From positions 1 to 9,803 of the forward strand of contig CAAFXF010000079.1 of NCBI GenBank assembly GCA_900766895.1: 9,803 nucleotides of DNA. The letters are read 5' to 3'. The translations under genes and the position numbers were made by a program. The notes below the pieces were generated by a model. It ran no database searches. It worked only from the letters and a program-made list of their open reading frames with translations, and was not told the origin of the DNA. The stretch comes from Clostridia bacterium (GTDB lineage Bacteria; Bacillota; Clostridia; Oscillospirales; Acutalibacteraceae). Below are positions 1-8,475 of the stretch, in pieces. Every line of letters starts with the position of its first letter. Position 1 is the stretch's first letter.

Positions 1-480
1 GTTCCTCCAAACGCAGACCAAAACCCGATGGGTTATATTATGGAATTTTCCGATGATGAAATTCAGCTTCACCGCATAAGCTTTAACGGCAGTGAAATGG
101 GAACCGAACGCAAGTCAGATATGATTTGGACCTTCGATTTACCGTATGAAAACAACAGAAAATTCAGCTTTGAAAGCAGAAAAGCAAACAACACACCTCC
201 TGTTATTACCGACACGGCAGGTACGGCAACCGTAAACGGTGAAAGCATCGAATTAACATTTACGGCAGGTACGGATGATGATTTTGTTCATTCGTACAAG
301 GTAGTAATCGACGGCAAGGACGAAAAGCTGTTTTTCAGCGACTACTATAACGGAATTGAAAGTATGGCAAAGCAGGTTACATTAACCTTAAATAACGACA
401 ATAAGCAACATAAATATGAAATCTATGCAGTTGACAGCTGGGGCGCAGAAAGCAAAAACTGTGTAGTAATTGAGGGATAA
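1..480 (+). CDS. Probable metallophosphoesterase, C-terminal part (5' end outside window)
   Basis: The reading frame is open from base 1 to the TAA at 478-480, giving 159 visible residues. The gene therefore begins upstream, and the in-frame ATGs at 28 and 40 are internal methionines. The visible part has two sections. Residues 1 to about 60 contain GYIMEFSDDEIQLHRISF, which resembles the beta-strand segment closing the catalytic domain of calcineurin-like phosphoesterases. From about residue 65 (NNTPPVI) a fibronectin-III-like beta domain follows, with DDFVHSYKVVIDG, FFSDYYNGIE and ending YAVDSWGAES. I recognise this tail from metallophosphoesterases of gut and soil Firmicutes, but the metal-binding core is outside the window, so the assignment is inference. 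The stop codon is 2 nt before the DUF5054 gene, so it belongs to the glycosidase operon. Its last codons (EG-stop) form the next gene's ribosome binding site. It could instead be another secreted or cytoplasmic protein with an FN3-type tail. Confidence 0.6.
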   Translation, partial: VPPNADQNPMGYIMEFSDDEIQLHRISFNGSEMGTERKSDMIWTFDLPYENNRKFSFESRKANNTPPVITDTAGTATVNGESIELTFTAGTDDDFVHSYKVVIDGKDEKLFFSDYYNGIESMAKQVTLTLNNDNKQHKYEIYAVDSWGAESKNCVVIEG

Positions 481-482
481 CA

Positions 483-2525
483 ATGAAAAAAGTATTTGTA
501 GTGTCCAAAACGCATTTGGATTTGGGATTTACCGATTATGCCGAAACAATAAGAAAAAAATACATAGATACCTTTATTCCAAGTGCAATAGACCTTGCAA
601 ATCAGGTTAATACAAAAAGCAGAAAATCATTTGTGTGGACAACGGGCTCCTGGATATTAAAGGAAGCGCTTGAAAACTCAACTGACGAGCAAAAGGAAGG
701 CTTAATAAATGCAATTAAAGCAGGCAACATTGTTGCTCACGCCTGCCCGTTTACCACTCATACGGAGCTGCTTGACTCCGATACCCTTGATTACGGCCTT
801 TCCATTGTTGATATGATTGACGAAATAAGGGGCAGAAAAACCGTCAGCGCAAAAATGACTGACGTACCCGGCCATACAAAAGCACTTGTTTCTCTTTTAG
901 CAAGGCACGGTATAAAGCTTTTGCATATCGGCGTAAACGGTGCGTCCGCCGTGCCGGAGGTTCCGGAGTGCTTTTTGTGGAAAAACGGCGACGACGAGAT
1001 TGTTGTAATATATTCGGGTGATTACGGCGGAGCATTCAAAAGCGATTTGATTGACGAGGTGCTGTATTTTGACCACACTCTTGACAATCACGGTGCACCT
1101 TCGCCGAATAAGGTTATGGCAAAATTAGACAAAATAAAAGCCGAATTCCCCGACTATGATGTTCAGGCAGGTACACTTGACGATTATGCCGAGGCAATTT
1201 GGCAGGTTAAGGATAAGCTGCCTATCGTTGAAGACGAAATCGGCGATACGTGGATACACGGCAGTGCCTCGGATCCATACAAATCAGCAGCCCTACGAGA
1301 GCTTATGCGACTTAAAGGCAAATGGCTTGCCGATGGCTCGATGAAAAGAAACAGCGAGGAATACAAGGGCTTTACCGATAATCTTCTATGCATTGCCGAG
1401 CATACCTGCGGTATGGATACAAAAACCTATTTTGCCGATTACGACAATTATCTTAAAGCCGATTTCCAAAGGGCAAGAAAAAGAGATAAAATTATTGTCA
1501 GGCACCCCTTTAGAGATTTTCCGTATAACATCCTTAACATAATAAACAAAACCCATAACAAATGCTCATACAGCATAATTGAAAAAAGCTGGCTCGAGCA
1601 GAGAAAATACATTGATAAGGCTGTAAGCTATTTGAGTGCAGAGCATAAGGAACAGGCGCAAAAAGCACTTTCAAGCCTTGTACCCGGATATTACCTTACT
1701 CTTAAGGATGCCGAGATTTTCAACGGCACAGCTACGGCTTTTGGCTATGAGCTTCAAATAAACGGCTATGGCGGAATAGGACGGCTCACCTGCGACGGAG
1801 AGGAAATCATAAAGAATAACGACAGACCCTTTGCAGAATATCGTTCCTACACAAGCAAGGATTATGATTTTTGGATTTCTCATTACACCCGTAATTTTGC
1901 AAAAAACTGCGGATGGTCATATCCTGATTTTGCCAGACCGCTTTTGAAATATGCAGACGGAAAATATCCCGAGGGAAGCTTTTATTACAAAATGACCGAT
2001 GCATCCGTTAAAGCAGATGATGATTCGGTAAAGGTACTGGTTAACCTTAAGTGCGATAAAATTGCCTGCGAATTAGCCGGAGCACCACGGACAATTCAAA
2101 CCTTGTATACTATTGACAGACAGGGAGTTTCCTTTGAGGTGCTTTGGTTTGACAAGGACGCAAACCGAACAACCGAAGCAATTTTTCTGCATCTTTATCC
2201 TGTAGTCAATGATTTTTCATTGGTTAAGCTCGGAAGTAAAATTGATTGCAACAAGGTTGCCTCAATGGGCGGAAGAAATCTTCACGCAGCTGAAAAATGC
2301 ATCTGTGAAAGCAGTGCAGGTGTATATGAAATCAAAAACCTGCACTCCCCTCTTGTATCGTTAGGTCAGGGAAAAATTCTTGAATATGACAACAAAATCG
2401 AAGATTGCACTACCGACGGAATTTCCTATGTTCTTTATAACAATGTATGGGGAACGAATTTCCCTCTTTGGTATGAGGAAAATGCAAGATTTAAGTTTGA
2501 AATAAATCCAATTATTGAGGGATAA
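483..2525 (+). CDS. DUF5054 protein, GH38-like metal-dependent glycosidase
   Basis: This 680-residue protein belongs to the DUF5054 family, which resembles GH38 alpha-mannosidases in its N-terminal half. The start is well placed: GAGGGA at 472-477 lies 5 nt upstream, and the first catalytic motif follows almost at once (KTHLDLGF, H11 and D13). This leaves no room for a signal peptide and predicts a cytoplasmic enzyme. In GH38 an HxD pair, a nucleophile Asp and a later His hold the zinc ion. The likely counterparts here are H11, D13, D127 in MTDVPGH (compare IDPFGH in GH38) and H259 in WIHGSASDP (compare HHDAITG). Other family-like stretches are HACPFTTHTELLD and LLHIGVNGAS. Residues from about 400 to 680 are probably the beta-sandwich C-terminal domains. 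Activity is known poorly or not at all for DUF5054. Hydrolysis of an alpha-linked sugar, perhaps mannose, is inferred from the fold. It sits between a phosphoesterase and two other glycosidases in one operon. Confidence 0.85.
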   Translation: MKKVFVVSKTHLDLGFTDYAETIRKKYIDTFIPSAIDLANQVNTKSRKSFVWTTGSWILKEALENSTDEQKEGLINAIKAGNIVAHACPFTTHTELLDSDTLDYGLSIVDMIDEIRGRKTVSAKMTDVPGHTKALVSLLARHGIKLLHIGVNGASAVPEVPECFLWKNGDDEIVVIYSGDYGGAFKSDLIDEVLYFDHTLDNHGAPSPNKVMAKLDKIKAEFPDYDVQAGTLDDYAEAIWQVKDKLPIVEDEIGDTWIHGSASDPYKSAALRELMRLKGKWLADGSMKRNSEEYKGFTDNLLCIAEHTCGMDTKTYFADYDNYLKADFQRARKRDKIIVRHPFRDFPYNILNIINKTHNKCSYSIIEKSWLEQRKYIDKAVSYLSAEHKEQAQKALSSLVPGYYLTLKDAEIFNGTATAFGYELQINGYGGIGRLTCDGEEIIKNNDRPFAEYRSYTSKDYDFWISHYTRNFAKNCGWSYPDFARPLLKYADGKYPEGSFYYKMTDASVKADDDSVKVLVNLKCDKIACELAGAPRTIQTLYTIDRQGVSFEVLWFDKDANRTTEAIFLHLYPVVNDFSLVKLGSKIDCNKVASMGGRNLHAAEKCICESSAGVYEIKNLHSPLVSLGQGKILEYDNKIEDCTTDGISYVLYNNVWGTNFPLWYEENARFKFEINPIIEG

Positions 2526-2530
2526 TCTTT

Positions 2531-4501
2531 ATGAAATTGATTTATAAAAAGCCTTTAATTTTTCCTGTATGGGCAAGATTTAACAGCAAAAATGCAGGAA
2601 AGCAATTTCATAATTCAGCAGAAGACGGTGTAGTATTCTTACCGACAAACGAATACTTGCCTTATTATAATCATATTGAAATGACCGGCTTTGAAATGTC
2701 GTCGATAATCAGTTATCAAATTGATAAAAATTGTAGGCTGAAGATGTATTTGTTCTGCGTTTTTCCTCAAATCAGAGTTATTCCAAATGAAACAAGGGGA
2801 AGCCTTAGTGTCCATTTCAAAAACGTTGATATCAGCATTTGCAAAGCAAAAAAAGCTGTCACTAAGGTTAGCTTTGACGGCACTCTAAAAATTGAGGAGC
2901 AAGGCGACGATATAAAAATTGTTCACGAAATTTCACCGGGCTACGACAAAAAAACACTGATTGAAAAAATTGATGTGGTAAATCTCGGCACAGAGGCTAA
3001 AAGATTTTGCGTAAAAAATAAGAGTCCTATGCGAAAAATCAACAAATGCTTTCTTGTTGAAAATAAAAAACAGTGTTTGTACACTCAGGTGTTTTCGCTT
3101 AACGGTAGGTCTGTTGACGGCAGTAAGTATTTAGAAATCCTGCCAAACCAACAGCTCTCATTTGTTGTATCCTATGGTGCAGAACGGCTTTCGGTTGAGG
3201 ACGCATGCTGTCAGCTTGAAAGCAGAAGGAATTTCATAAAGCAATCAAAGGACAGACTGAAAATTACAACGCCTGATTTCAACATTAACCTTATGACAGA
3301 ATTTTGCAAAATCAGGGCAAGCGAGAGTATTTTTAATACCAAAAACGGACTAATGCATGGACCGGGCGGCGGCAACTATTATGCTGCGCTATGGACCAAC
3401 GATCAGTGCGAATACGCAAATCCGTTATTTGCATATCTTGGCTATAAAAAAGGACAAGAGCAAAGCTTAAATTGCTATCGCTTATATTCAAGGCTTGCTT
3501 CACGTGACAAGGCTATTCCTACAAGTATTGTTGCTTGCGGTGACGGAATATGGAATGGCGCAGGAGACAGAGGTGATACCTCAATGTATCTTTATGGTCT
3601 GTGTCGTTATCTTCTTACTACCGGAGATAGAAAAACAGCAAATGAGCTTATGCCGAGCATTGAAAAGGCTGTTGATTATGTCATTAAAAATATAACTGAT
3701 GATGGTATAGTGAAAAGTGACAGTGACGAGCTTGAAAATCGCTTTGAAAGTGGAAAAGCAAATCTTTCCGTGTCCTGTATAACCTACGATGCTTTAATTT
3801 CACTCGGGTATCTTTATGAGTCGTTTGATAATAACGATAAAGCAAATTATCTGTTATCACTTGTGGATAAAATAAAGGACGGTATTGAAAGGTATTTCGG
3901 TGCCGATGTTGAGGGATATAAAACATATAGGTATTGCAAGGAAGAATCACATCTTCGATCATGGATATGCCTGCCGCTTACCGTGGGTATTTTTGAGAGA
4001 AAGGACGAAACAATAAACGCCCTGCTTTCAAATAAGCTTTACAAGAACGGCGGATTTTTAACCAGAAGCTCAGATAAGACCTACTGGGATCGTTCCGCAT
4101 TATATGCTATGAGAGGACTTTTTTATTCCGGCGAGGCGGATAAGGCGTGCGAGGTATTAACTAATTATACAAAAGAAAGGCTTTTGGGTTGTCACGTTCC
4201 TTATCCTGTTGAGGCTTTCCCGGAGGGTAACTCTGCACAGCTTTCTGCTGAAAGTGCTTTGTATTTGAGAATTTTTACAGAAGGTTTATTAGGCTATCGG
4301 CCAACAGGCTTTGACTCCTTTGAAATAAAACCAAGCTTGCCGAAAAAATGGGATAGAATTGATTTTAACAATCTCAATTTGTTTGGAGAAAGATATAATA
4401 TTTCAGTAATAAACGGTGATCGCTACACCGTAAAAATTAATGATTTTACAATAAAAATTGCAAAGGGTGACAGCTATGAATATCACAGAAAGGAGCAATA
4501 A
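2531..4501 (+). CDS. Six-hairpin (alpha/alpha)6 glycosidase-like protein, family unassigned
   Basis: This 656-residue protein has the layout of six-hairpin glycosidases (GH78, GH63, GH94 and debranching-enzyme types). A beta-sandwich spans residues 1 to about 235, a helical catalytic domain about 245-600, and a short beta tail follows to 656. Family-like landmarks are GLMHGPGGGNYYAALWTNDQCEYANP (W288, D291, E294), WNGAGDRGDTSMYLYGL (D346, D349), and the end of the barrel with EAFPEGNSAQLSAESALY (E561, E565, E574). The tail PTGFDSFEIKPSLPKKWDRI is typical of the C-terminal beta domain. Acidic residues D291, E294, D349, E561 and E565 are candidates for catalysis, but I cannot say which are used. 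There is no signal peptide (MKLIYKKPLIFPVWARF), so it is probably cytoplasmic. Start support is GAGGGA at 2517-2522, 8 nt upstream and inside the end of the DUF5054 gene. Its stop directly abuts the beta-galactosidase ATG. Substrate is unknown; an alpha-L-rhamnosidase or alpha-glucosidase-like activity is possible. Confidence 0.7.
   Translation: MKLIYKKPLIFPVWARFNSKNAGKQFHNSAEDGVVFLPTNEYLPYYNHIEMTGFEMSSIISYQIDKNCRLKMYLFCVFPQIRVIPNETRGSLSVHFKNVDISICKAKKAVTKVSFDGTLKIEEQGDDIKIVHEISPGYDKKTLIEKIDVVNLGTEAKRFCVKNKSPMRKINKCFLVENKKQCLYTQVFSLNGRSVDGSKYLEILPNQQLSFVVSYGAERLSVEDACCQLESRRNFIKQSKDRLKITTPDFNINLMTEFCKIRASESIFNTKNGLMHGPGGGNYYAALWTNDQCEYANPLFAYLGYKKGQEQSLNCYRLYSRLASRDKAIPTSIVACGDGIWNGAGDRGDTSMYLYGLCRYLLTTGDRKTANELMPSIEKAVDYVIKNITDDGIVKSDSDELENRFESGKANLSVSCITYDALISLGYLYESFDNNDKANYLLSLVDKIKDGIERYFGADVEGYKTYRYCKEESHLRSWICLPLTVGIFERKDETINALLSNKLYKNGGFLTRSSDKTYWDRSALYAMRGLFYSGEADKACEVLTNYTKERLLGCHVPYPVEAFPEGNSAQLSAESALYLRIFTEGLLGYRPTGFDSFEIKPSLPKKWDRIDFNNLNLFGERYNISVINGDRYTVKINDFTIKIAKGDSYEYHRKEQ
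4489..4495 (+). promoter_or_regulatory. Ribosome binding site of the beta-galactosidase gene
   Basis: AAAGGAG lies inside the last codons of the six-hairpin protein gene (its C-terminus RKEQ), 6 nt before the ATG at 4502. The upstream stop (4499-4501) and this start are directly adjacent, so translation of the two genes is probably coupled. This is the best Shine-Dalgarno match in the operon. Confidence 0.75.
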
Positions 4502-7462
4502 ATGAAATATTCGGTTAATAGAGCTATTCATTCGGATTTTAATGTGATTGATGAAAACAAGCTGCCTGCAAGAGCATACTTTATTCCTTTTTCAAATAAT
4601 GATGCTTTAAGCAAAACCGACTACAAGAACGAAAGGTATAATTCCGACAGAGTAGTTTTACTAAGCGGTGAATGGGATTTCAAGTATTACAACAAATTAA
4701 GTTATATTCCAAGTATACTTGATACAGATAATACTGATTTTGATGCTTTATCCGTTCCAAGCACGTGGCAGAGAAACGGCTACGACCAAATCGCGTATAT
4801 CAACACTCGTTATCCGTTCCCTAAAAAGCCACCTCACATTCCAAATGATGTTGCTGTCGGCATTTACAGAAAGAATGTTGAATTAAAAAAATACAGCCGT
4901 CAAATAATTTCGTTTCTCGGCGTTGCAGGTGCTTTGGCACTTTACATTAACGGCAAATATGTCGGCTATTCCGAGGGCTCACATAATACTGCCGAATTTG
5001 ATATAACAGAATTTGTAAATGAGGGCAATAATGAAATCCTTGCCGTAAACTACAAATGGTGTAACGGCACATATCTTGAATGTCAGGATATGTTCAGAGA
5101 AAACGGAATTTTCCGTGACGTGTATATCATTAATCAAGAGGAAAAGCACATTGACGATTTCCTTTTCAGAACAAGCAAAAACGCAGACGGCACTTATGAT
5201 TTGAAAATCAAAATTGATGGCAATTTTGATGATGTTGACATTTCTTGTGACCTATTTACAACAAAGGAAAGCAACACAATCATAAAAAATCTTAAAGTAA
5301 ATGAATGGACGGCAGAAACACCTAATCTCTATGAGGTTGCAATCAAAATAAAAGATGTTGAGGTTATTCGTACCTACATTGGCTTTAAGGATATAAAAAT
5401 TGACGGCGAGGTATTTTTATTCAACAGCAAGCCTATAAAAATGCTTGGAGTTAATCACCACGACACCCATATGACAAAAGGCTACGCAGTTTCTCTTGAC
5501 GACCTTGAGCTTGATGTTAAGCTTATGAAGGAGTACAACTGCAACGCCGTACGCACCTCTCACTATCCTCCCGACCCTGCATTTTTAACTATGTGCGATA
5601 TGTACGGACTGTACGTTGTTGACGAGGCGGATATTGAAACACACGGCTTTTACGCAATCCCTCACAGTACATATAACCCGAACAGACTCAGCAACGATAT
5701 CAAGTGGGCATCGCATTATCTTGACAGAGTGCAAAGAATGTACGAAAGAGATAAGAATCATCCGTCAATAACAATGTGGAGCTTGGGCAACGAATCGGGC
5801 GGATACAAATGCCAGGATGCTTGCTATGACTTTTTGAAAAAGGTAAACCCTGAAATTCCTGTTCATTACGAGGGTGCAATACGCAGTAAGCGTTGGGCCT
5901 ATGATGTTGTATCAAGAATGTACGGCACACCTACCCTAATGCGTAAAATTCTTAAGGGCACAGCAGGAAGCAAGTACAAAGGCAAGCCGTTTTTCCAATG
6001 CGAATATGCCCACGCAATGGGCAACGGACCGGGCGGACTTGAAGAATATATGGAGCTTTTCTATTCCTCAAAGCAGTTTATGGGCGGCTGTATTTGGGAA
6101 TGGGCAGACCACAGCGTGTATGACGAAAACGCAAGGTACAAATGGACCTACGGCGGCGACCATAACGAGCCTATCCACGATGGCAATTTCTGCGTTGACG
6201 GACTGTTTTATCCTGATCGCAGACCTTCAAGCGGAGCCCTTGAAATGAAAGTTTGTTACCGTCCGATAAGGGCAAAATATAACGGCAATTCTACATTTGA
6301 GTTAAGAAACACAAGATGCTTCAAGGACAGCTCGGATATAGAAATTTCCTACGAAATTATCGTAGACGGAATAAGCAAGGGCAATGGCAAAATCAAATCA
6401 ATAATAGCACCTCAAACAATAAAGAAAATCCAAATTAATTCTCTTGAACTAAACAATAAAGACCGTGATGTCTTTGTTAATTTCACCTATACCGACAAGG
6501 AAAACGGCAGAGAAATTGCAACTGAGCAAGCAGTCATTTCGCTTGCAAAAATCAATTCGGCATCGGTTTGTTCTTCTGCACAGATAAAGGAAGAAGCAGA
6601 CAAAATTACCGTTGAATTTGACAACGGCTCTGCTGTTTTTGGCAAAAACGAGGGGCTAATAAGCTTCAATGTCAACGATTTTGAATATCTCAACCAAAAT
6701 CCACTTGATAAGCAAAGCGGATTTGTTCCGCACATTTACAGAGGCAGGCTCGACAATGATCAGTATATGGTAATATTCTGGAAAATCATCGGTCTTGATT
6801 GTTCGAACGCTAAGCTCGTTTCCTGCAAGGTTAAGAATAAAAACGGCGAAAAATATGTAAGCACCGTTTATGATTTTGTAACAAGAGGACTGTTTGTTCT
6901 TGCAAGAGCCGAGGTTAACTATTTCTTTGAAAAAACAGGAAGGATGCGGTTTTGCGTTTCGCTCAAAAAGGTCTGTCCTCTCACCGACCAGCTTCCGCGC
7001 TTCGGCATTCACTGTGAGCTTCCAAAGGATTTTGAGAATGTTGAGTATTACGGCAGAGGTCCCGTTGAAAACTATTCCGACTTCAAGGAACATTCACCGA
7101 TGGGTGTATATAAAACAACGGTTTCAAAAATGCCTCACAAGTATATTAAGCCTCAAGATTCAGGCAACAGAGGTGATGTGCGTTACAGCGTTGTTACAAA
7201 CGAAAAGGGTATCGGCTTTAGATTTTCAGCAGTTGAAAACTACTTTAGCTTTAATGCAAATCATTTTACCCTCGGGCAGTTAAAAGCCGCAAAGCACATT
7301 GAGGATTTGCCTGATACGGCTACTACATTTACTGCTGTTGACGGCTTTGTAAGAGGTACAGGCTCGGGTAGCTGCGGACCTATTCCGCCGAAGGAGCATC
7401 AAATCAAATTCGGTTATATTTCTCCTCTCGAATATTCCTTTGAGGTTGAGCCGATTAAATAA
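4502..7462 (+). CDS. lacZ: Beta-galactosidase, GH2 LacZ type
   Basis: This 986-residue protein hydrolyses terminal beta-D-galactosides and is close in length to E. coli LacZ (1023). The domains run in LacZ order: sugar-binding jelly roll about 60-205 (PSTWQRNGYDQIAYIN, CQDMFRENGIFRDV), short Ig-like domain to about 290, TIM barrel about 300-590, a second Ig-like domain to about 690, and the small-chain beta-sandwich to the end. The catalytic acid/base is E431 in WSLGNESGG and the nucleophile is E501 in CEYAHAMGN. The magnesium motif IETHG (E379, H381), SHYP, and WEWAD for the galactose-stacking Trp are all present. The region matching W999 of E. coli, which contacts the aglycone, reads GSCGP with Cys at 958, so the true substrate may not be lactose. 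There is no signal peptide, so it is probably cytoplasmic. The start follows AAAGGAG at 4489-4495 with 6 nt spacing and directly abuts the previous stop. The symbol reflects family, not proven lactose use. Confidence 0.93.
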   Translation: MKYSVNRAIHSDFNVIDENKLPARAYFIPFSNNDALSKTDYKNERYNSDRVVLLSGEWDFKYYNKLSYIPSILDTDNTDFDALSVPSTWQRNGYDQIAYINTRYPFPKKPPHIPNDVAVGIYRKNVELKKYSRQIISFLGVAGALALYINGKYVGYSEGSHNTAEFDITEFVNEGNNEILAVNYKWCNGTYLECQDMFRENGIFRDVYIINQEEKHIDDFLFRTSKNADGTYDLKIKIDGNFDDVDISCDLFTTKESNTIIKNLKVNEWTAETPNLYEVAIKIKDVEVIRTYIGFKDIKIDGEVFLFNSKPIKMLGVNHHDTHMTKGYAVSLDDLELDVKLMKEYNCNAVRTSHYPPDPAFLTMCDMYGLYVVDEADIETHGFYAIPHSTYNPNRLSNDIKWASHYLDRVQRMYERDKNHPSITMWSLGNESGGYKCQDACYDFLKKVNPEIPVHYEGAIRSKRWAYDVVSRMYGTPTLMRKILKGTAGSKYKGKPFFQCEYAHAMGNGPGGLEEYMELFYSSKQFMGGCIWEWADHSVYDENARYKWTYGGDHNEPIHDGNFCVDGLFYPDRRPSSGALEMKVCYRPIRAKYNGNSTFELRNTRCFKDSSDIEISYEIIVDGISKGNGKIKSIIAPQTIKKIQINSLELNNKDRDVFVNFTYTDKENGREIATEQAVISLAKINSASVCSSAQIKEEADKITVEFDNGSAVFGKNEGLISFNVNDFEYLNQNPLDKQSGFVPHIYRGRLDNDQYMVIFWKIIGLDCSNAKLVSCKVKNKNGEKYVSTVYDFVTRGLFVLARAEVNYFFEKTGRMRFCVSLKKVCPLTDQLPRFGIHCELPKDFENVEYYGRGPVENYSDFKEHSPMGVYKTTVSKMPHKYIKPQDSGNRGDVRYSVVTNEKGIGFRFSAVENYFSFNANHFTLGQLKAAKHIEDLPDTATTFTAVDGFVRGTGSGSCGPIPPKEHQIKFGYISPLEYSFEVEPIK

Positions 7463-7467
7463 AAATC

Positions 7468-7499
7468 AAAAGGGGCTGTTTTTTTACAGCCCCTTTTTT
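7468..7499. terminator. Rho-independent terminator, bidirectional
   Basis: A perfect 8-bp GC-rich stem GGGGCTGT (7472-7479) / ACAGCCCC (7486-7493) closes a T6 loop (7480-7485). AAAA before the stem and TTTT after it extend the pairing to 12 bp, and the T-run continues to 7499. It starts 5 nt after the beta-galactosidase stop. Read on the other strand, it comes 13 nt after the stop of the kinase gene and is also followed by a T-rich stretch, so it can end both converging transcripts. Confidence 0.92.
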
Positions 7500-7511
7500 A
7501 TGGCAGAGAAT

Positions 7512-8474
7512 TCAAAAGTGAATCCGAACATTTTTTAATTCTTTTTTCAGTTGTAGTAAACATCGCAAATGATTAATTTTTGTTCTTCTACCTGAAGAAA
7601 TATAACAATATATTTCGTGATACATTGCATAAAAAGCAACCTTCAAATCGCAATTCTTTGATGTTGGATATTTTGATTTATACATTTCATAAAGCCCAAA
7701 TGTATTTCCTGTTAAGTTTTTCAATTGAAATAAATCAAATTCCGCATCTGCCCATTTGCTTTCAAGCGGATCAATTATTGCAATAGGATTAAGATTATCA
7801 TCTGTCATTATATTCATAACATTGAGGTCACCATGTATCAATGATGCACATTCAACCTTTTCGCTGAAAATATAATCAAAATTATCCCAAGCACGCTCCA
7901 TTGTTTTTAAAAAATATGGTTCTAACCGACCTTCATTAACCATTTTTTCGGCTGATTGCAAAATATCAAATGCAAACGGCTTATAAAGATCTAACCATTC
8001 ATCAAATATTGGATTTTGAATAGAACCGAACTTTTCATTGGTTTTGGAATGCCAAACATACATTGCAGATGTAACCTTATCTGCAAATTCACGCTTTTTT
8101 GATTTTGACAAAAACAACTTTGAAAAATCCGTAAAACAGTTTTTGCCATTGATATATTCCATACAAATAAAGTCAATAGGAATTATATCGTCTTTCAAAT
8201 ATGTAAAGTATACTTTAGGAATATGTATCAAGCTATCTTTTGCTAACAGCTTTAGTTCAAACGCTTCTCGCTCACACATATTATCACATCTGCAAGCCTT
8301 CATTACAACCGTATAAGGTGATACATCAATATCAACCTTGTATGCGTATCCAAAGGAGCCACCACCTAAGTATTTAATTGATTTTACATTGCATACAAAT
8401 TCTTTTTTGATAACATTTATTGCTAATTGCTTGGCACTCTCAATAGTGATAGGGTTAATCTTTGTTTGTTCCAT
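7512..8474 (-). CDS. APH/choline-kinase-fold phosphotransferase (downstream gene of the pair)
   Basis: This 320-residue protein is a small-molecule kinase of the aminoglycoside phosphotransferase superfamily (PF01636 type). The N-lobe has a glycine-rich loop LGGGSFGYAY (36-45) and the ATP-binding lysine K59 in VVMKA. The hinge is probably ICMEYINGK. The catalytic loop HGDLNVMN has H214, D216 (catalytic base) and N221. The metal-binding motif IDPLE has D235 and E238, followed by WADAEFDLFQLK. All key residues are present, so it should be active. It starts 1 nt after the stop of the upstream kinase and has no clear Shine-Dalgarno of its own, so translation is probably coupled. It shares KFGxIQN...DxW (about 148-160) and the general order of motifs with that neighbour, which suggests an old duplication. 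Substrate is unknown: antibiotic, sugar, choline-like or amino-sugar substrates are all possible. Nothing in the sequence ties it to a known resistance gene. Confidence 0.85.
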   Translation of the reverse strand: MEQTKINPITIESAKQLAINVIKKEFVCNVKSIKYLGGGSFGYAYKVDIDVSPYTVVMKACRCDNMCEREAFELKLLAKDSLIHIPKVYFTYLKDDIIPIDFICMEYINGKNCFTDFSKLFLSKSKKREFADKVTSAMYVWHSKTNEKFGSIQNPIFDEWLDLYKPFAFDILQSAEKMVNEGRLEPYFLKTMERAWDNFDYIFSEKVECASLIHGDLNVMNIMTDDNLNPIAIIDPLESKWADAEFDLFQLKNLTGNTFGLYEMYKSKYPTSKNCDLKVAFYAMYHEIYCYISSGRRTKINHLRCLLQLKKELKNVRIHF

Positions 8475-8475
8475 T

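Noticed and set aside
6656..7093. 145-codon open frame on the - strand
   Set aside because: It is antisense to the small-chain domain of the beta-galactosidase, which is strongly coding. No start signal or recognisable protein features.
6894..7283. 129-codon open frame on the + strand in another phase
   Set aside because: It overlaps the beta-galactosidase gene throughout, and its translation shows no family features.
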